This document shows, piece after piece, positions 1 through 8,600 of a stretch of DNA of 15,657 bases. Every line of letters begins with the position of its first letter. The first letter of the stretch is position 1. This DNA comes from an uncultured Eubacterium sp. (GTDB lineage Bacteria > Bacillota > Clostridia > Lachnospirales > Lachnospiraceae), in contig CAPAOV010000025.1 in NCBI GenBank assembly GCA_948579355.1, positions 20,969 through 36,625 of the forward strand, given 5' to 3'. The notes under the pieces are model-generated. The model searched no databases. It saw only the letters and a list, made by a program, of their open reading frames with translations, and was not told the origin of the DNA. A program made the translations under genes and the position numbers.

Positions 1-790
1 TTGCTGTCGCACTTTCCGTCGGCTGGCCGGACGCTGTTGTCGTTGCTGTTGCCGTTGCTGTCGCACTTTCCGTCGGCTGGCCGGACGCTGTTGTCGTTGC
101 TGTCGCACTTTCTGTCGGCTGACCGGTTACTGTTGCTGTCGGTGTTACTGACGGAAAAGAAGAACTGCCTCCTGCCTTTTCCACAACAATCTGGCACACT
201 GCTTTTTTCTTTGTACCATCCATTGACATTGCCGTAATCGTTGCTGTTCCCGCTTTGACCGCCCGCACTTGTCCATTTGTTACCACCGCTACTCTTGTAT
301 CGCTGCTGCTCCATCGTATTTTTTTGTAAGATGCCTTTTGGGGAGCAACCGCTGCCGAAAGCTGTACCGTTCCTCCCTCCACCAACGTGTGCGCCGTTGC
401 ATTCATGCTGATTGATTTAACTTTAGTTCCAACAATCACCTTCAAGACCGTCTTCTTCTTACTTCCTTTTGCTGTAATGGTAATTTTACTGCTTCCCTTT
501 TTCTTCGCTGTCAATTTCCCTTTTTTGTTCACCTTCACAGCCTTTTTGTTCTTAGAGCGAAATTTCAGCCTCTTCCATGCTGTTTTTGAAACTTTGCCAT
601 TGACCGCCAGTTTCAATGTTTTCCGTTCTTTCTTTTTCATGACCAGTACCCCTGAATCCGTTGTCCTGACCTCAATCTTTTTTATCTTTGCTGCTTTCTT
701 TGCCGTTCCGGATACGCTGGAAAACATAGAAAAAAACAAAGACAAACAAAGGGTCACTCCAACCCACTTTCGCATTGTCTGTTTCATCAT
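1..790 (-). CDS. Secreted Big_2 (Ig-like) surface protein, C-terminus cut by window edge
   Basis: Reading leftward from an ATG at 790, 263 codons stay open to the window edge, so the C-terminus lies outside. A GGAGG at 798-802 sits 7 nt before the ATG and fixes the start. Residues 1-29 form a signal peptide (MMKQTMRKW then a hydrophobic run). Two lysine-rich Big_2-like domains follow, about residues 35-120 and 121-203. Both carry the usual pattern of W-x-S-S/K-N near the middle and V-x-x-G-x-A/S-x-I-T-I/A near the end. From about residue 205 the protein becomes a Ser/Thr/Ala linker with repeated QPTESATAT units. Such linkers normally separate exported domains, so an enzymatic or binding module probably lies beyond the edge. 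The gene has its own promoter-like sequence and is separated from the upstream GH95 gene by two hairpins, so it is likely a separate transcript. The export and Big_2 calls are firm; the function is unknown. Confidence 0.85.
   Translation of the reverse strand, partial: MMKQTMRKWVGVTLCLSLFFSMFSSVSGTAKKAAKIKKIEVRTTDSGVLVMKKKERKTLKLAVNGKVSKTAWKRLKFRSKNKKAVKVNKKGKLTAKKKGSSKITITAKGSKKKTVLKVIVGTKVKSISMNATAHTLVEGGTVQLSAAVAPQKASYKKIRWSSSDTRVAVVTNGQVRAVKAGTATITAMSMDGTKKKAVCQIVVEKAGGSSSFPSVTPTATVTGQPTESATATTTASGQPTESATATATATTTASGQPTESATA
4..145 (-). repeat. In-frame tandem repeat coding a Thr/Ala linker
   Basis: A 45-nt segment occurs exactly at 4-48 and again at 58-102, a period of 54 nt. A degenerate third copy starts at 100, a period of 42 nt. 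All spacings are multiples of three, so copy number changes would keep the reading frame. Each unit encodes a variant of Q-P-T-E-S-A-T-A-T. The array probably continues left of the window. Confidence 0.85.
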
Positions 791-854
791 TCTTATACCT
801 CCAATTGTCTTTTTCCACCCTGCTATTCTTTTGTCCTCTATGTATATAGTATAT

Positions 855-882
855 ATTATATAAAGATATAAGGAAAAACCAA
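855..882 (-). promoter_or_regulatory. Candidate sigma-A promoter of the Big_2 gene
   Basis: On the minus strand TTGGTT (877-882) is followed after 16 nt by TATAAT (855-860). Transcription would start near 848, about 58 nt before the ATG at 790. The -10 is perfect and the -35 is partial. Confidence 0.55.
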
Positions 883-929
883 TGGAGAAGTAGTAACAAA
901 AAACATGGAAAATAATTAACTAAAATGAG

Positions 930-967
930 AAATATAAAAGCGGCATAACCATGCCCCCTTTATATTT
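930..967 (-). terminator. Strong A/T-flanked hairpin in the GH95-Big_2 intergenic region
   Basis: Arms 930-946 and 951-967 pair at 15 of 17 positions around an AACC (plus strand) tetraloop. The core is GGCAT/ATGCC with A-runs and T-runs outside. On the minus strand it is followed by TTTCTCATTTT. It could act as a second, bidirectional terminator behind the GH95 gene. The rest of 791-1117 shows only the hairpin at 1054-1106 and the promoter at 855-882; I see no gene there. Confidence 0.6.
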
Positions 968-1053
968 TAACCGCAAGTATATTTCTATAGAGGAAATGTA
1001 CAAGAAAACCATGTTCCGTTTATAATGCAAAAAATGTATAAATAACCCACCGC

Positions 1054-1106
1054 AAAAAATGACAACAGGGGAGGATATAATGCATATGCGTTACAACTTC
1101 CCCTGT
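1054..1106 (-). terminator. Probable rho-independent terminator of the GH95 operon
   Basis: An 8-bp perfect stem (ACAGGGGA at 1099-1106 with TCCCCTGT at 1065-1072, minus-strand reading) lies 11 nt after the GH95 stop. A TTTTTT run follows at 1054-1059. The 26-nt loop is long and contains the palindrome GCATATGC, so the fold is less compact than a classical terminator. Confidence 0.55.
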
Positions 1107-1117
1107 ATCAGACAATC

Positions 1118-4100
1118 CTATTTTACCGGAATTTCCGATGAATATGGAGTAAGCGTTTCCTTATCCCATAAGAACAACAAAGATTTATAGTCATTGACCG
1201 CCCATTTTGCCGGCAATGTTATTTCCGTACATTCATTGGCCGGAAGACTAATGCTCTTTTCGCTTGTTTCGATTAGTGTGCCCGAAGTATCATAGGCCGC
1301 CCAGATTGCGACAACATCTTTTTTGCGCGAGACATTCGTAATCTTTACGCCGAGGTTATCGCCCGAGAGCTGCGCATCCACGCCGAATGTCTCCGTTCCC
1401 CCCGACGACACACGGAATGTAATCTCATTGGATTTAATTCCCGTAGGCGATTCGCAGTATACTTTAAGGTTCTTTCCTCTCACAACATCGCCCAGTACCA
1501 ATTTACCATTATCCACAGTAATACCGGCGTCTGAGCCATCCGCTGTATCTATCACATGCCATTTGGCGTCCTCAATATCGGTACGCGTAAACGTGTATTT
1601 TGCGTTAAATACCATCGTTGTTCCGGCAAAGACCGTTCCTGATGTGTCGGTACTTGTTGTCACGGTTACACTGCCGTTTTTGTCAGCAAGTTCAAAATCA
1701 ACGGTCACCGCCTGTCCCTTTGGCAATTTAACTGCCACATACGGCATATTGTCATCGTCTGTCTTTATGTTCTGCTTAACGCCGTCAATGGCAGCGCTGC
1801 TCCAGTCAAGTCCACATCTTACCTTAACATCATTGTTATCTTCATCGGATGTCATCGTCACGCTTGCTTTTTTGGCATTCTCATCCCAACTGATATCACA
1901 CTGCGTATTACATCTTGCCCGAAGTCCCGTGATTTTTCCGTCTTTTAAACTTGATAACAGGGCAGGAAGAATTTCAACTACGCCGGTATTGGAATACAAA
2001 AGTGATTCATTTACGGCTCCCATAATACCAAATGCCGAATCAGTACAATATGCCGACTCATGATTGCGATTGTGCGATGTCATCATTGAGCGATACTGAT
2101 AATTATTCGTAAGCAGGTATTTCAGCACATTCTCCAAACCGGAGACATTTTTCAGTCTGGCCTCTACAAGCGCCTTATGCGTAGGCCCGTGGGATTCTGA
2201 CGCTTCCTTTCCTTTATAAGCCGCCGACCTTGCGTCCATCGCCTTAATAATTCCTTTTCGCAGCTCGTCGCTGTCCTGCGTATCGTACGACGGCCATGCC
2301 GCATACGCGTGGCTTACATGTCGGTGCGTGTGCTTATCTTGCAGCTTTGGTGTAGCCCATTCCTTCAATTCTCCGGTATCGGCATACAGATAATCCGGAA
2401 TCTTGCTTTCAAACTCTGCCCATTTCTCAAGAAGTTCTTTTTTGTTGGACGGATTAATCACTTCAATCATTTCTCTTGCCATGGCAAGTGTACTTCTCGA
2501 CGCCGAAATGTCCATCGTTGTATTGTAAGCAAGCGCCTTTTCTCCGTTATCGGCGTCTCCCAAAGGAGAGTTTTCTGGAGAATATCCCGGCGTAAAGATA
2601 TACTTACATTTCTTGTCTCCCGCCGCAATTGCTTCGCTTATCGTCGTGCCGTCGTCGGCATGCTCCACACCGTCGCCATCGGTATAGTACTTTTCGTCCA
2701 CATACTGAAGCCAGAAATTCATTGTCTTTCTGAGCATTGGATATAAAATATCCTTTTCCAAATCCATATATCCCGTTGATTTGATTCTCTGCAAATCTTC
2801 ATCCGTGAGGTCGAGCACTTCTTTATTTCTGTCCATGTCGACATCTTTTCCCACTGCTATCTGCTGATTGCCATAACACTGCCAGTATTCAAAGATTGGG
2901 ATAATGAGCCAGTCCGTAATACCATTTACATAAATATGCGGATATCCATTGAGAAAATGGTAACTTCCCGCCTCACCAGTACCATCCACACGGGGCGGCG
3001 CCTTGATAGCGTCTGTCATACCGTAAATATTGGCTGCGTCGTCATCCCAGTCTTCCAGCATTCGCACGATGAAATTAATATAGCCATCACCCGCGCCCCG
3101 CATATTACCTGTATTCATGCCGGATACCTGCAGGTTCGTATTGGCATCAAGCGTATAGTCTCCGCTCCAAGGTGGATTCCACGAACCATTCCATATCGCG
3201 CCAAGCCGAGTTGTTGAATAGCCGCTTGCGCATATAAGCCCGAACCTTCCGTTATTATAAATTCTTTCCAGAAATGCCTTATTAATCTCAGATTTTTTCT
3301 TATTCTGTTTGGCAATCAATTCGGAATTGGTAAGTAATCTATCCGCTTTTTCCTCGTCCGTAGAACAGATATCAATACGCACATTGTCAAACATGCCGCC
3401 GTGGAGCGCCACATGCGGTTTGAGAAGTTTATTGTAACTTTCATCATTTCCAGTTACGGAATTGGATGATACTACTTTGTCAATATCACTAAGGAGACTG
3501 TCATAAAGCTTCGTTTTTACATCCTCTGTCGTTTCACAATCTTTATCAATACGATTTACCTTTGTAATCAGCATAAGCGACTTTGTTCCCGTGACCGTGA
3601 TTTTCGGGTCATTTGCATCTTTGATTGTGTCGCCGCCAAAACTAGAAGGAGCTGAAATGTCTCTTTTGTCGGCAGCATAATTGAGATTTCCGTCGGTCAC
3701 GATTCTGGTCGCCGTACCCCAGCCGCCATAAGCAAACTTGGTAGGCTGCTTATTCTTTGAACCCTTTCGGTTCTGAATCGGATATTTCCCTACCATACCA
3801 AATGCATATCCGTTGGCGTCTTTGGTAACAACATAATCAGAATCCGGACACGGATTTGTCGTACCGCTGTTGTGCATCTCCACGATATGGTCCATGGAAA
3901 GCGTGATATCCAAATCTTTTTCATCCGGCGCCTCAATATAGGTAACGATGATATCATCACTTCTTGAGGCAAATGATTTTCTATTCCACTCATTTCCCTT
4001 ATCGTCTTTCCACTGAACGCCAACTTCTCCGGTCTCATAATTGGTATATCTGTTATAATTGTTTGAATTTTCAGAGGAATAACTGTTATTAATGATACGG

Positions 4101-4600
4101 TACTGCGCTGCCGGCTGATAACTTCTCGGCCACGTCAGTCCCCATGAGGTTCCGTATGTATTCGAAGCATACTTATTGACTGCACTAATCCACGGAAACC
4201 GCTTTCTCTCAATCGCTCCTTTGCGCTGTTTGTCCAGCACATCGCTGATAACGGGAGTCTCATATATATCCGTTCCATCGCTCACAATCTTTGTATTATT
4301 AAATATAAATACATCTTCTTTCGGGTCGCAGCTCTCGATAAATGCCATTTCACCGTTAGCGCTCACGGAACCCTCGCGCCAACTCTCTTTTGTTGCCTTT
4401 TTTTCAACGCTCTCATAGGTGCTCTCATTAAATCCCAGAGCACCGCCCAAACCATATTTCCATTCCCCATCTGCGGCAGATTTTTCCGTCACTTTTAATC
4501 CCTCCTCTGCTGCATGAGTATATAAAACGCCTGTGCCGGAACTTTGCAGCAACAACATAGCGGCAAGGGATACGGCAGTTATTTTTCTCAATTTCTTCAT
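1118..4600 (-). CDS. Secreted GH95-family glycoside hydrolase (alpha-L-fucosidase/alpha-L-galactosidase type) with altered active site
   Basis: The 1160-aa product starts at ATG 4600, 8 nt after GGAGG (4609-4613); a GTG two codons upstream is too close to that site. Residues 1-31 form a signal peptide. The GH95 match runs from the N-terminal beta domain (W-R-E-G-S-V-S-A-N-G, ~74-83) into the (alpha/alpha)6 barrel. Landmarks are N-P-P-W near 475-478, S-P-E-N at 674-677 with Glu676 in the place of the family's general acid, and H-R-H-V-S-H at 759-764. The family's C-terminal block (E-I-L-P-A-L-L ... G-L-R-A-R) lies near 876-896, and about 260 residues of Ig-like modules follow. GH95 enzymes are inverting exo-hydrolases of terminal alpha-L-fucose or alpha-L-galactose. 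In Bifidobacterium bifidum AfcA, as I recall it, Asn421, Asn423 and Asp766 hold and activate the water. Here the first Asn aligns with Asp485, and the Asp766 segment is replaced by S-E-S-H-G-P-T-H. The family is sure; the substrate is not. It lies 16 nt after the fn3 gene, so the two are cotranscribed. Confidence 0.85.
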   Translation of the reverse strand: MKKLRKITAVSLAAMLLLQSSGTGVLYTHAAEEGLKVTEKSAADGEWKYGLGGALGFNESTYESVEKKATKESWREGSVSANGEMAFIESCDPKEDVFIFNNTKIVSDGTDIYETPVISDVLDKQRKGAIERKRFPWISAVNKYASNTYGTSWGLTWPRSYQPAAQYRIINNSYSSENSNNYNRYTNYETGEVGVQWKDDKGNEWNRKSFASRSDDIIVTYIEAPDEKDLDITLSMDHIVEMHNSGTTNPCPDSDYVVTKDANGYAFGMVGKYPIQNRKGSKNKQPTKFAYGGWGTATRIVTDGNLNYAADKRDISAPSSFGGDTIKDANDPKITVTGTKSLMLITKVNRIDKDCETTEDVKTKLYDSLLSDIDKVVSSNSVTGNDESYNKLLKPHVALHGGMFDNVRIDICSTDEEKADRLLTNSELIAKQNKKKSEINKAFLERIYNNGRFGLICASGYSTTRLGAIWNGSWNPPWSGDYTLDANTNLQVSGMNTGNMRGAGDGYINFIVRMLEDWDDDAANIYGMTDAIKAPPRVDGTGEAGSYHFLNGYPHIYVNGITDWLIIPIFEYWQCYGNQQIAVGKDVDMDRNKEVLDLTDEDLQRIKSTGYMDLEKDILYPMLRKTMNFWLQYVDEKYYTDGDGVEHADDGTTISEAIAAGDKKCKYIFTPGYSPENSPLGDADNGEKALAYNTTMDISASRSTLAMAREMIEVINPSNKKELLEKWAEFESKIPDYLYADTGELKEWATPKLQDKHTHRHVSHAYAAWPSYDTQDSDELRKGIIKAMDARSAAYKGKEASESHGPTHKALVEARLKNVSGLENVLKYLLTNNYQYRSMMTSHNRNHESAYCTDSAFGIMGAVNESLLYSNTGVVEILPALLSSLKDGKITGLRARCNTQCDISWDENAKKASVTMTSDEDNNDVKVRCGLDWSSAAIDGVKQNIKTDDDNMPYVAVKLPKGQAVTVDFELADKNGSVTVTTSTDTSGTVFAGTTMVFNAKYTFTRTDIEDAKWHVIDTADGSDAGITVDNGKLVLGDVVRGKNLKVYCESPTGIKSNEITFRVSSGGTETFGVDAQLSGDNLGVKITNVSRKKDVVAIWAAYDTSGTLIETSEKSISLPANECTEITLPAKWAVNDYKSLLFLWDKETLTPYSSEIPVK

Positions 4601-4616
4601 TTCCACACCCTCCTTT

Positions 4617-5345
4617 CTACTTTTTGGCAGCCTTTTTTATTTTTGAATATTTGCTGTATACCATCTTGCCGGATACTTTTTTATATGCCCGCACCTTGAT
4701 ATAACATTTCTTTTTCTTTTTGAGTTTAAAGCTGTATTTCACTTTCGTCGCTTTTTTCAAAGTAGCTTTTCGTTTATATTTTCCTTTCTTTTTCTTGGCA
4801 GTATAGACTTGATATCCTTTCGCTCCTTTTACCTTTTTCCACGAAACCGTTACTTTTTTCCCTTTCACTTTCACCTTTATGGACGGCGCCTTAAGCGACG
4901 CTGCTTTCTTCTTCCCAATAACAGGCGGCTTCGTATGCCCCGAGTCATCATTTATACTTGTCTTTGCTTCATCAAAGGAAAACTTCTGCTCTATCTTCTT
5001 TCCCCCCGCCCCCAAAACAAGTGTGTAATTTCCTGTCGCTGCCTTGCTGTTGAGTCGAAAGGTAAATACTGGCGGAGTACCTAACTTCCTCTGCCCCAAA
5101 TAGGCAACATGCCCCGACTTAACAGACCAATCGCTCTGTGCTCCGTTCCACGACGGGGTGTAGCAGATAACCGAGACTTCTTTCCCACTAAACGATGTAT
5201 CCGTTACCGTGACAGTAACCGTTGCCGCGCTCTTGTCCGTCGAAATCTGCACCGCTGAACTATTTGCTTTTACACTCACACGCGATGAAAGTAGAAAGCA
5301 AAAACAACACAATAGTAATACTTTTGATACTAACCCTTTTGGCAT
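4617..5345 (-). CDS. Small secreted protein with C-terminal fibronectin type III domain
   Basis: The 242-aa product starts at ATG 5345, where GGAGG (5354-5358) lies 8 nt upstream. An in-frame ATG at 5360 overlaps that site and is rejected. Residues 1-29 are a signal peptide (MPKGLVSKV, then a Leu/Cys-rich core, then S-V-K-A). Residues ~30-125 form an unassigned beta-rich domain (T-V-T-V-T-V-T, later G-N-Y-T-L-V-L-G). After a short charged linker, residues ~150-242 form a very lysine-rich fn3 domain with V-T-V-S-W-K-K, G-Y-Q-V-Y and the terminal Y-S-K-Y-S-K pattern. No catalytic motif or sortase signal is visible. It is the first gene of a two-gene unit with GH95 and may be a carbohydrate- or wall-binding accessory; that role is inference. 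Confidence 0.8.
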   Translation of the reverse strand: MPKGLVSKVLLLCCFCFLLSSRVSVKANSSAVQISTDKSAATVTVTVTDTSFSGKEVSVICYTPSWNGAQSDWSVKSGHVAYLGQRKLGTPPVFTFRLNSKAATGNYTLVLGAGGKKIEQKFSFDEAKTSINDDSGHTKPPVIGKKKAASLKAPSIKVKVKGKKVTVSWKKVKGAKGYQVYTAKKKKGKYKRKATLKKATKVKYSFKLKKKKKCYIKVRAYKKVSGKMVYSKYSKIKKAAKK

Positions 5346-5353
5346 AGTACAAA

Positions 5354-5358
5354 CCTCC
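5354..5358 (-). promoter_or_regulatory. Ribosome binding site deciding the fn3 gene start
   Basis: GGAGG lies 8 nt before ATG 5345. The longer in-frame ATG at 5358-5360 overlaps it and has no site of its own. Confidence 0.75.
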
Positions 5359-5416
5359 ATTCCTCATTATAATTTATTGATACACAAAACACGCCTGCCT
5401 ATCTCCCAATATTTAT

Positions 5417-5445
5417 ATTATAACTTTTTTACGACGCTTTTTTAT
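5417..5445 (-). promoter_or_regulatory. Weak candidate promoter of the fn3-GH95 operon
   Basis: A perfect TATAAT on the minus strand (5417-5422) lies about 70 nt before the fn3 start codon. At 17-nt spacing the -35 position reads ATAAAA (5440-5445), a poor match. A regulated promoter that needs an activator would look like this, but so could chance in AT-rich DNA. Confidence 0.3.
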
Positions 5446-5508
5446 ACAAAAATGCGACAATCTGCCCTCTGTCGTGACATATCGCCGCATCTGCTAATAT
5501 ACAAAAAG

Positions 5509-5554
5509 AAAAAAGCTGGCAGATAATGAGCTTTCATCTCTTACCAACTTTTTT
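5509..5554 (-). terminator. Rho-independent terminator between GH115 and the fn3-GH95 unit
   Basis: Minus-strand arms GTTGGTAAGAGATGA and TCATTATCTGCCAGC close an AAGC tetraloop with 13 of 15 positions paired, counting G-U. An A-run lies before the stem and TTTTTTC-TTTTT after it. It lies about 60 nt past the GH115 stop and would end that transcript. The symmetric A/T flanks could also work on the plus strand, but no plus-strand gene precedes it. Confidence 0.75.
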
Positions 5555-5614
5555 CTTCGTCTGATGATGACAGGAAACAGGTTTAACCTGCCATCGTCAG
5601 GTTATTAAAGGGGT

Positions 5615-8600
5615 TTATCTAATACTTTTCCTTATCAGCTTTTTATATTTCTTTCCCAGAGCCTTGGAAGTTGTTATTTTTTTCAGTTTTTTACACTTTT
5701 TAAATGCCTTTTTGTAAATCGCCGTCACCTTGAACGTCTTTCCTTTGAGCTTAATCTTCGCAGGTATCTTTATCTTTTTTACCGATTTTTTAACCGGCGA
5801 CATATACTTGACGTTTCCGCCCTTTTTCGTTAATTTAGTAACCTTATATTTATTCTTTTTATATGTATATGTCTTTCCTTTCACTATTTTGTTCTTGGCA
5901 GATACGGTATTGTCCTCCTTTACGGTTGACGGAGGCGTCACTACATTATTGCCGCCATTCCCGTTATTTCCGGCATTCGGAACATTTGGCACCGGTGAAA
6001 CAGGCGGCGTCGGGGTTGGCGCAGGATTTTCTCCTTCCGGTGCAAACGCCTCGTAATGAATCCCGGTCTTTTGTTTCGGCGTACTATTGCTATCTGCTAT
6101 ATAATAAGTTTTATCCGGCCCCAGATAACTGGATTTGATTTTTTTGTTGCTGATGACAAGACGCTCTACTCCCAGTCCGGCGTGCATACCGTATATCCGG
6201 ACTGTATGCACGCCTTTTTTCAACGTTTCGGAAGAGGTGGAAATATGAATATTATCCATGATTCCATTCTTCCATTTATTATCTCCATCTGCGGCATAGG
6301 AAATATATTTACCGTCAGGAAGAGAGTTAATATTCTGTATACGCCCGCTGTCTACTGCTATTCCGTAAAAAAGTTCTACCGGCACATAGCCCCAGTCAGA
6401 CGGCTTAAATATATTATTTGTTGTCGTTGTATATAAGGTAAATATGTAATCGGCATCCTCATCCACATAGAACTGATACTCCAGATATGGAGCATTTGGG
6501 TTTTCCTCATACTCCGTTACCGTCCTTGTATTATTTCCTACCTTGACCGTATACGTTTTTCCCGTAAGCTTTGTAAAGGACACTGTGGACGGAAGCATCT
6601 TCATGGCGCTTTTGTATCTTCCGTAACCTTTGATTTCTTTCCATGTAACCCCCTCTGCACTTACATTATTGATGTATTCATTGGCGTCAATAGTTACCAC
6701 GTCGTTACTCTCCACATGCGTCTTTGGCTCGTTCCCCTGAAATGCTGTGCACACGGCGGAAACGGTTAGCGTAACCTCCTGACTATTCCCCTTAATCACT
6801 ACCGTGCCGGTTTTATTTTCCTTTACTTTATCCCAGTCGACAGAAACATAGAAGTATGCTGCTTCCTTAACCGTGCCGCCGCTTATCTTCCTGTCACCGT
6901 TTTTATCGGTAATCTGTATCCATTCCTCCGGACTCTCTACCGTATAGGAATATTCCTCCGTGCCACCGTTGCCCATGGTAACGCAGTGCCGTTCCCTGAC
7001 GGTATCCGCAAAGGCAGGAAGCGCCGCGCTTCCCGTCTGGTAAGCGTTTTTATCTCCATCTGGTGACACTAGCATTTTTTTACCGTTTTCCAATGTTATC
7101 GGCGCCGCTTTCGGATAACTCCAGCCGTCTGAATTCCATGACGTAAACCCTACATGCGGGGAAGACATCATTTTCTTCCACTTGCCGCCCGACATCGTTT
7201 TATTATAATAATTCGTTAATTCCTTATCGTATGCCACACACTTATCAATTAATCCGGCATATACATTCGCTAGCGAACTCTTTTGTTTCCCATACAAATC
7301 ATAAAGCGACTTAAATATTTGCATTTCCGTAACATTCGCCGTTGCCACTGCCTGATAGTAGACGAGCTGGTAGTAAGCGTCGTCCCAATTGGTTCCCTTA
7401 AAATATCTATTATAGCAATCATTTGCCTGTTTTATCGTTTCCTCACACAAGGCGAGTACTCTCTGCGCTTCATTATAATTCTCATTGCTATATAGTGATG
7501 ATTTTACATACTCCGGTTTGCGGTAAGTACTTATTTTAAGGAAATTGGCAACACACTCCGCTGCCTCCTCTGCCGCTTTGTCACTGCAGCCGGCGCTGCC
7601 GCCGAGCTGGTTCTGAAGCCATGTTTTGCGGTACTCCTCCGCCGTATTCTCCCTGCCCCACTTCTCCATATCATAAGCGAGGTCCATCGCATAGTTCAGC
7701 TCCATTTCCAACGGCTTAATATCCCCGACATTAACGACCCAGATATCTCTTATATTGTAATCATACGCCATTGTCAACTGGTCCCATATATGTTCTAACT
7801 GCGTAGAGCTTACCCACTCATACGCACCAGTACCAACGTGTCCGTCGAGATGATAATAGAGTCCCCAGCCGGCTTTCCTGTCGCGCATCTTTTCTTCGGG
7901 AATGGAGCGCAGATTGCCGTAATTGTCATCCGTCAGTATGACCGTCACGTCATCCATGCCCTCCCACACGTTAAGTCCTTTTATTTTCCCGTCATCCGTT
8001 CCATAGAAAAACTCCTCATTTTCGCTGTACGGTATATACACCTTTGGCGAATCCTTTGCTTTGGAAGTGGGATTATCCGCTATATAATCATCCATAATCT
8101 TGCACTGGTCGGTGATAATCTTCTTCAGGCGGTCAACATTTTGCTGAACACTGCCGCCGAGAGCGCTGTCTGCTTCTCCACGCATTCCCAGCGTAATTGT
8201 GCTCTCGTAGTCACCGTTGCGCTTAATGCCGTCTTCCCAGAACTTATAAATGGCCTCACTGTTATTGTCATAATTCCACTCATTGCTTGTACCATACTTT
8301 TTATATATTTTCTGCCACTCAATACCGGCACGACAGCACGCCTCATGATGGGAAGTTCCCATGCATACGCCGTAGGCATCCGCCAGTACGACATTGGCGA
8401 GTTTGAATTCTTTTCCCTCGTCAGAAAAACTATTTCCCCACATCGCCGGCCACAGATAGTTCGCTTTCATGCGAATGAGAAGTTCAAAAACATTTTTATA
8501 ACACTTTTCATTGAGGCCGCTGAACTTGCTATAAGCCCAGCCGGTAAACGACGGGGATTCATCATTGATAAAAAATCCGCGGTACTTCACCGAGGGCTCT

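Noticed and set aside
1..237. Plus-strand Leu/Ser-rich open frame
   Set aside because: It is the antisense shadow of the Thr/Ala repeat linker; the minus frame has a start with ribosome site, a signal peptide and Big_2 domains.
387..863. Plus-strand hydrophobic open frame that could look like a membrane protein
   Set aside because: It lies opposite the lysine-rich coding strand of the Big_2 gene; Lys codons read in reverse give Phe and Leu, which explains the false membrane character.
1323..2063. 246-codon plus-strand open frame
   Set aside because: It is antisense to the GH95 C-terminal region, has low-complexity composition and no ribosome site that I could support.
5578..5603. Alternating AACCTG/CAGGTT elements behind GH115 as a terminator or operator
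   Set aside because: They form only a 6-bp stem with no T-run; the stronger hairpin at 5509-5554 explains termination. Chance or decay of a repeat cannot be excluded.
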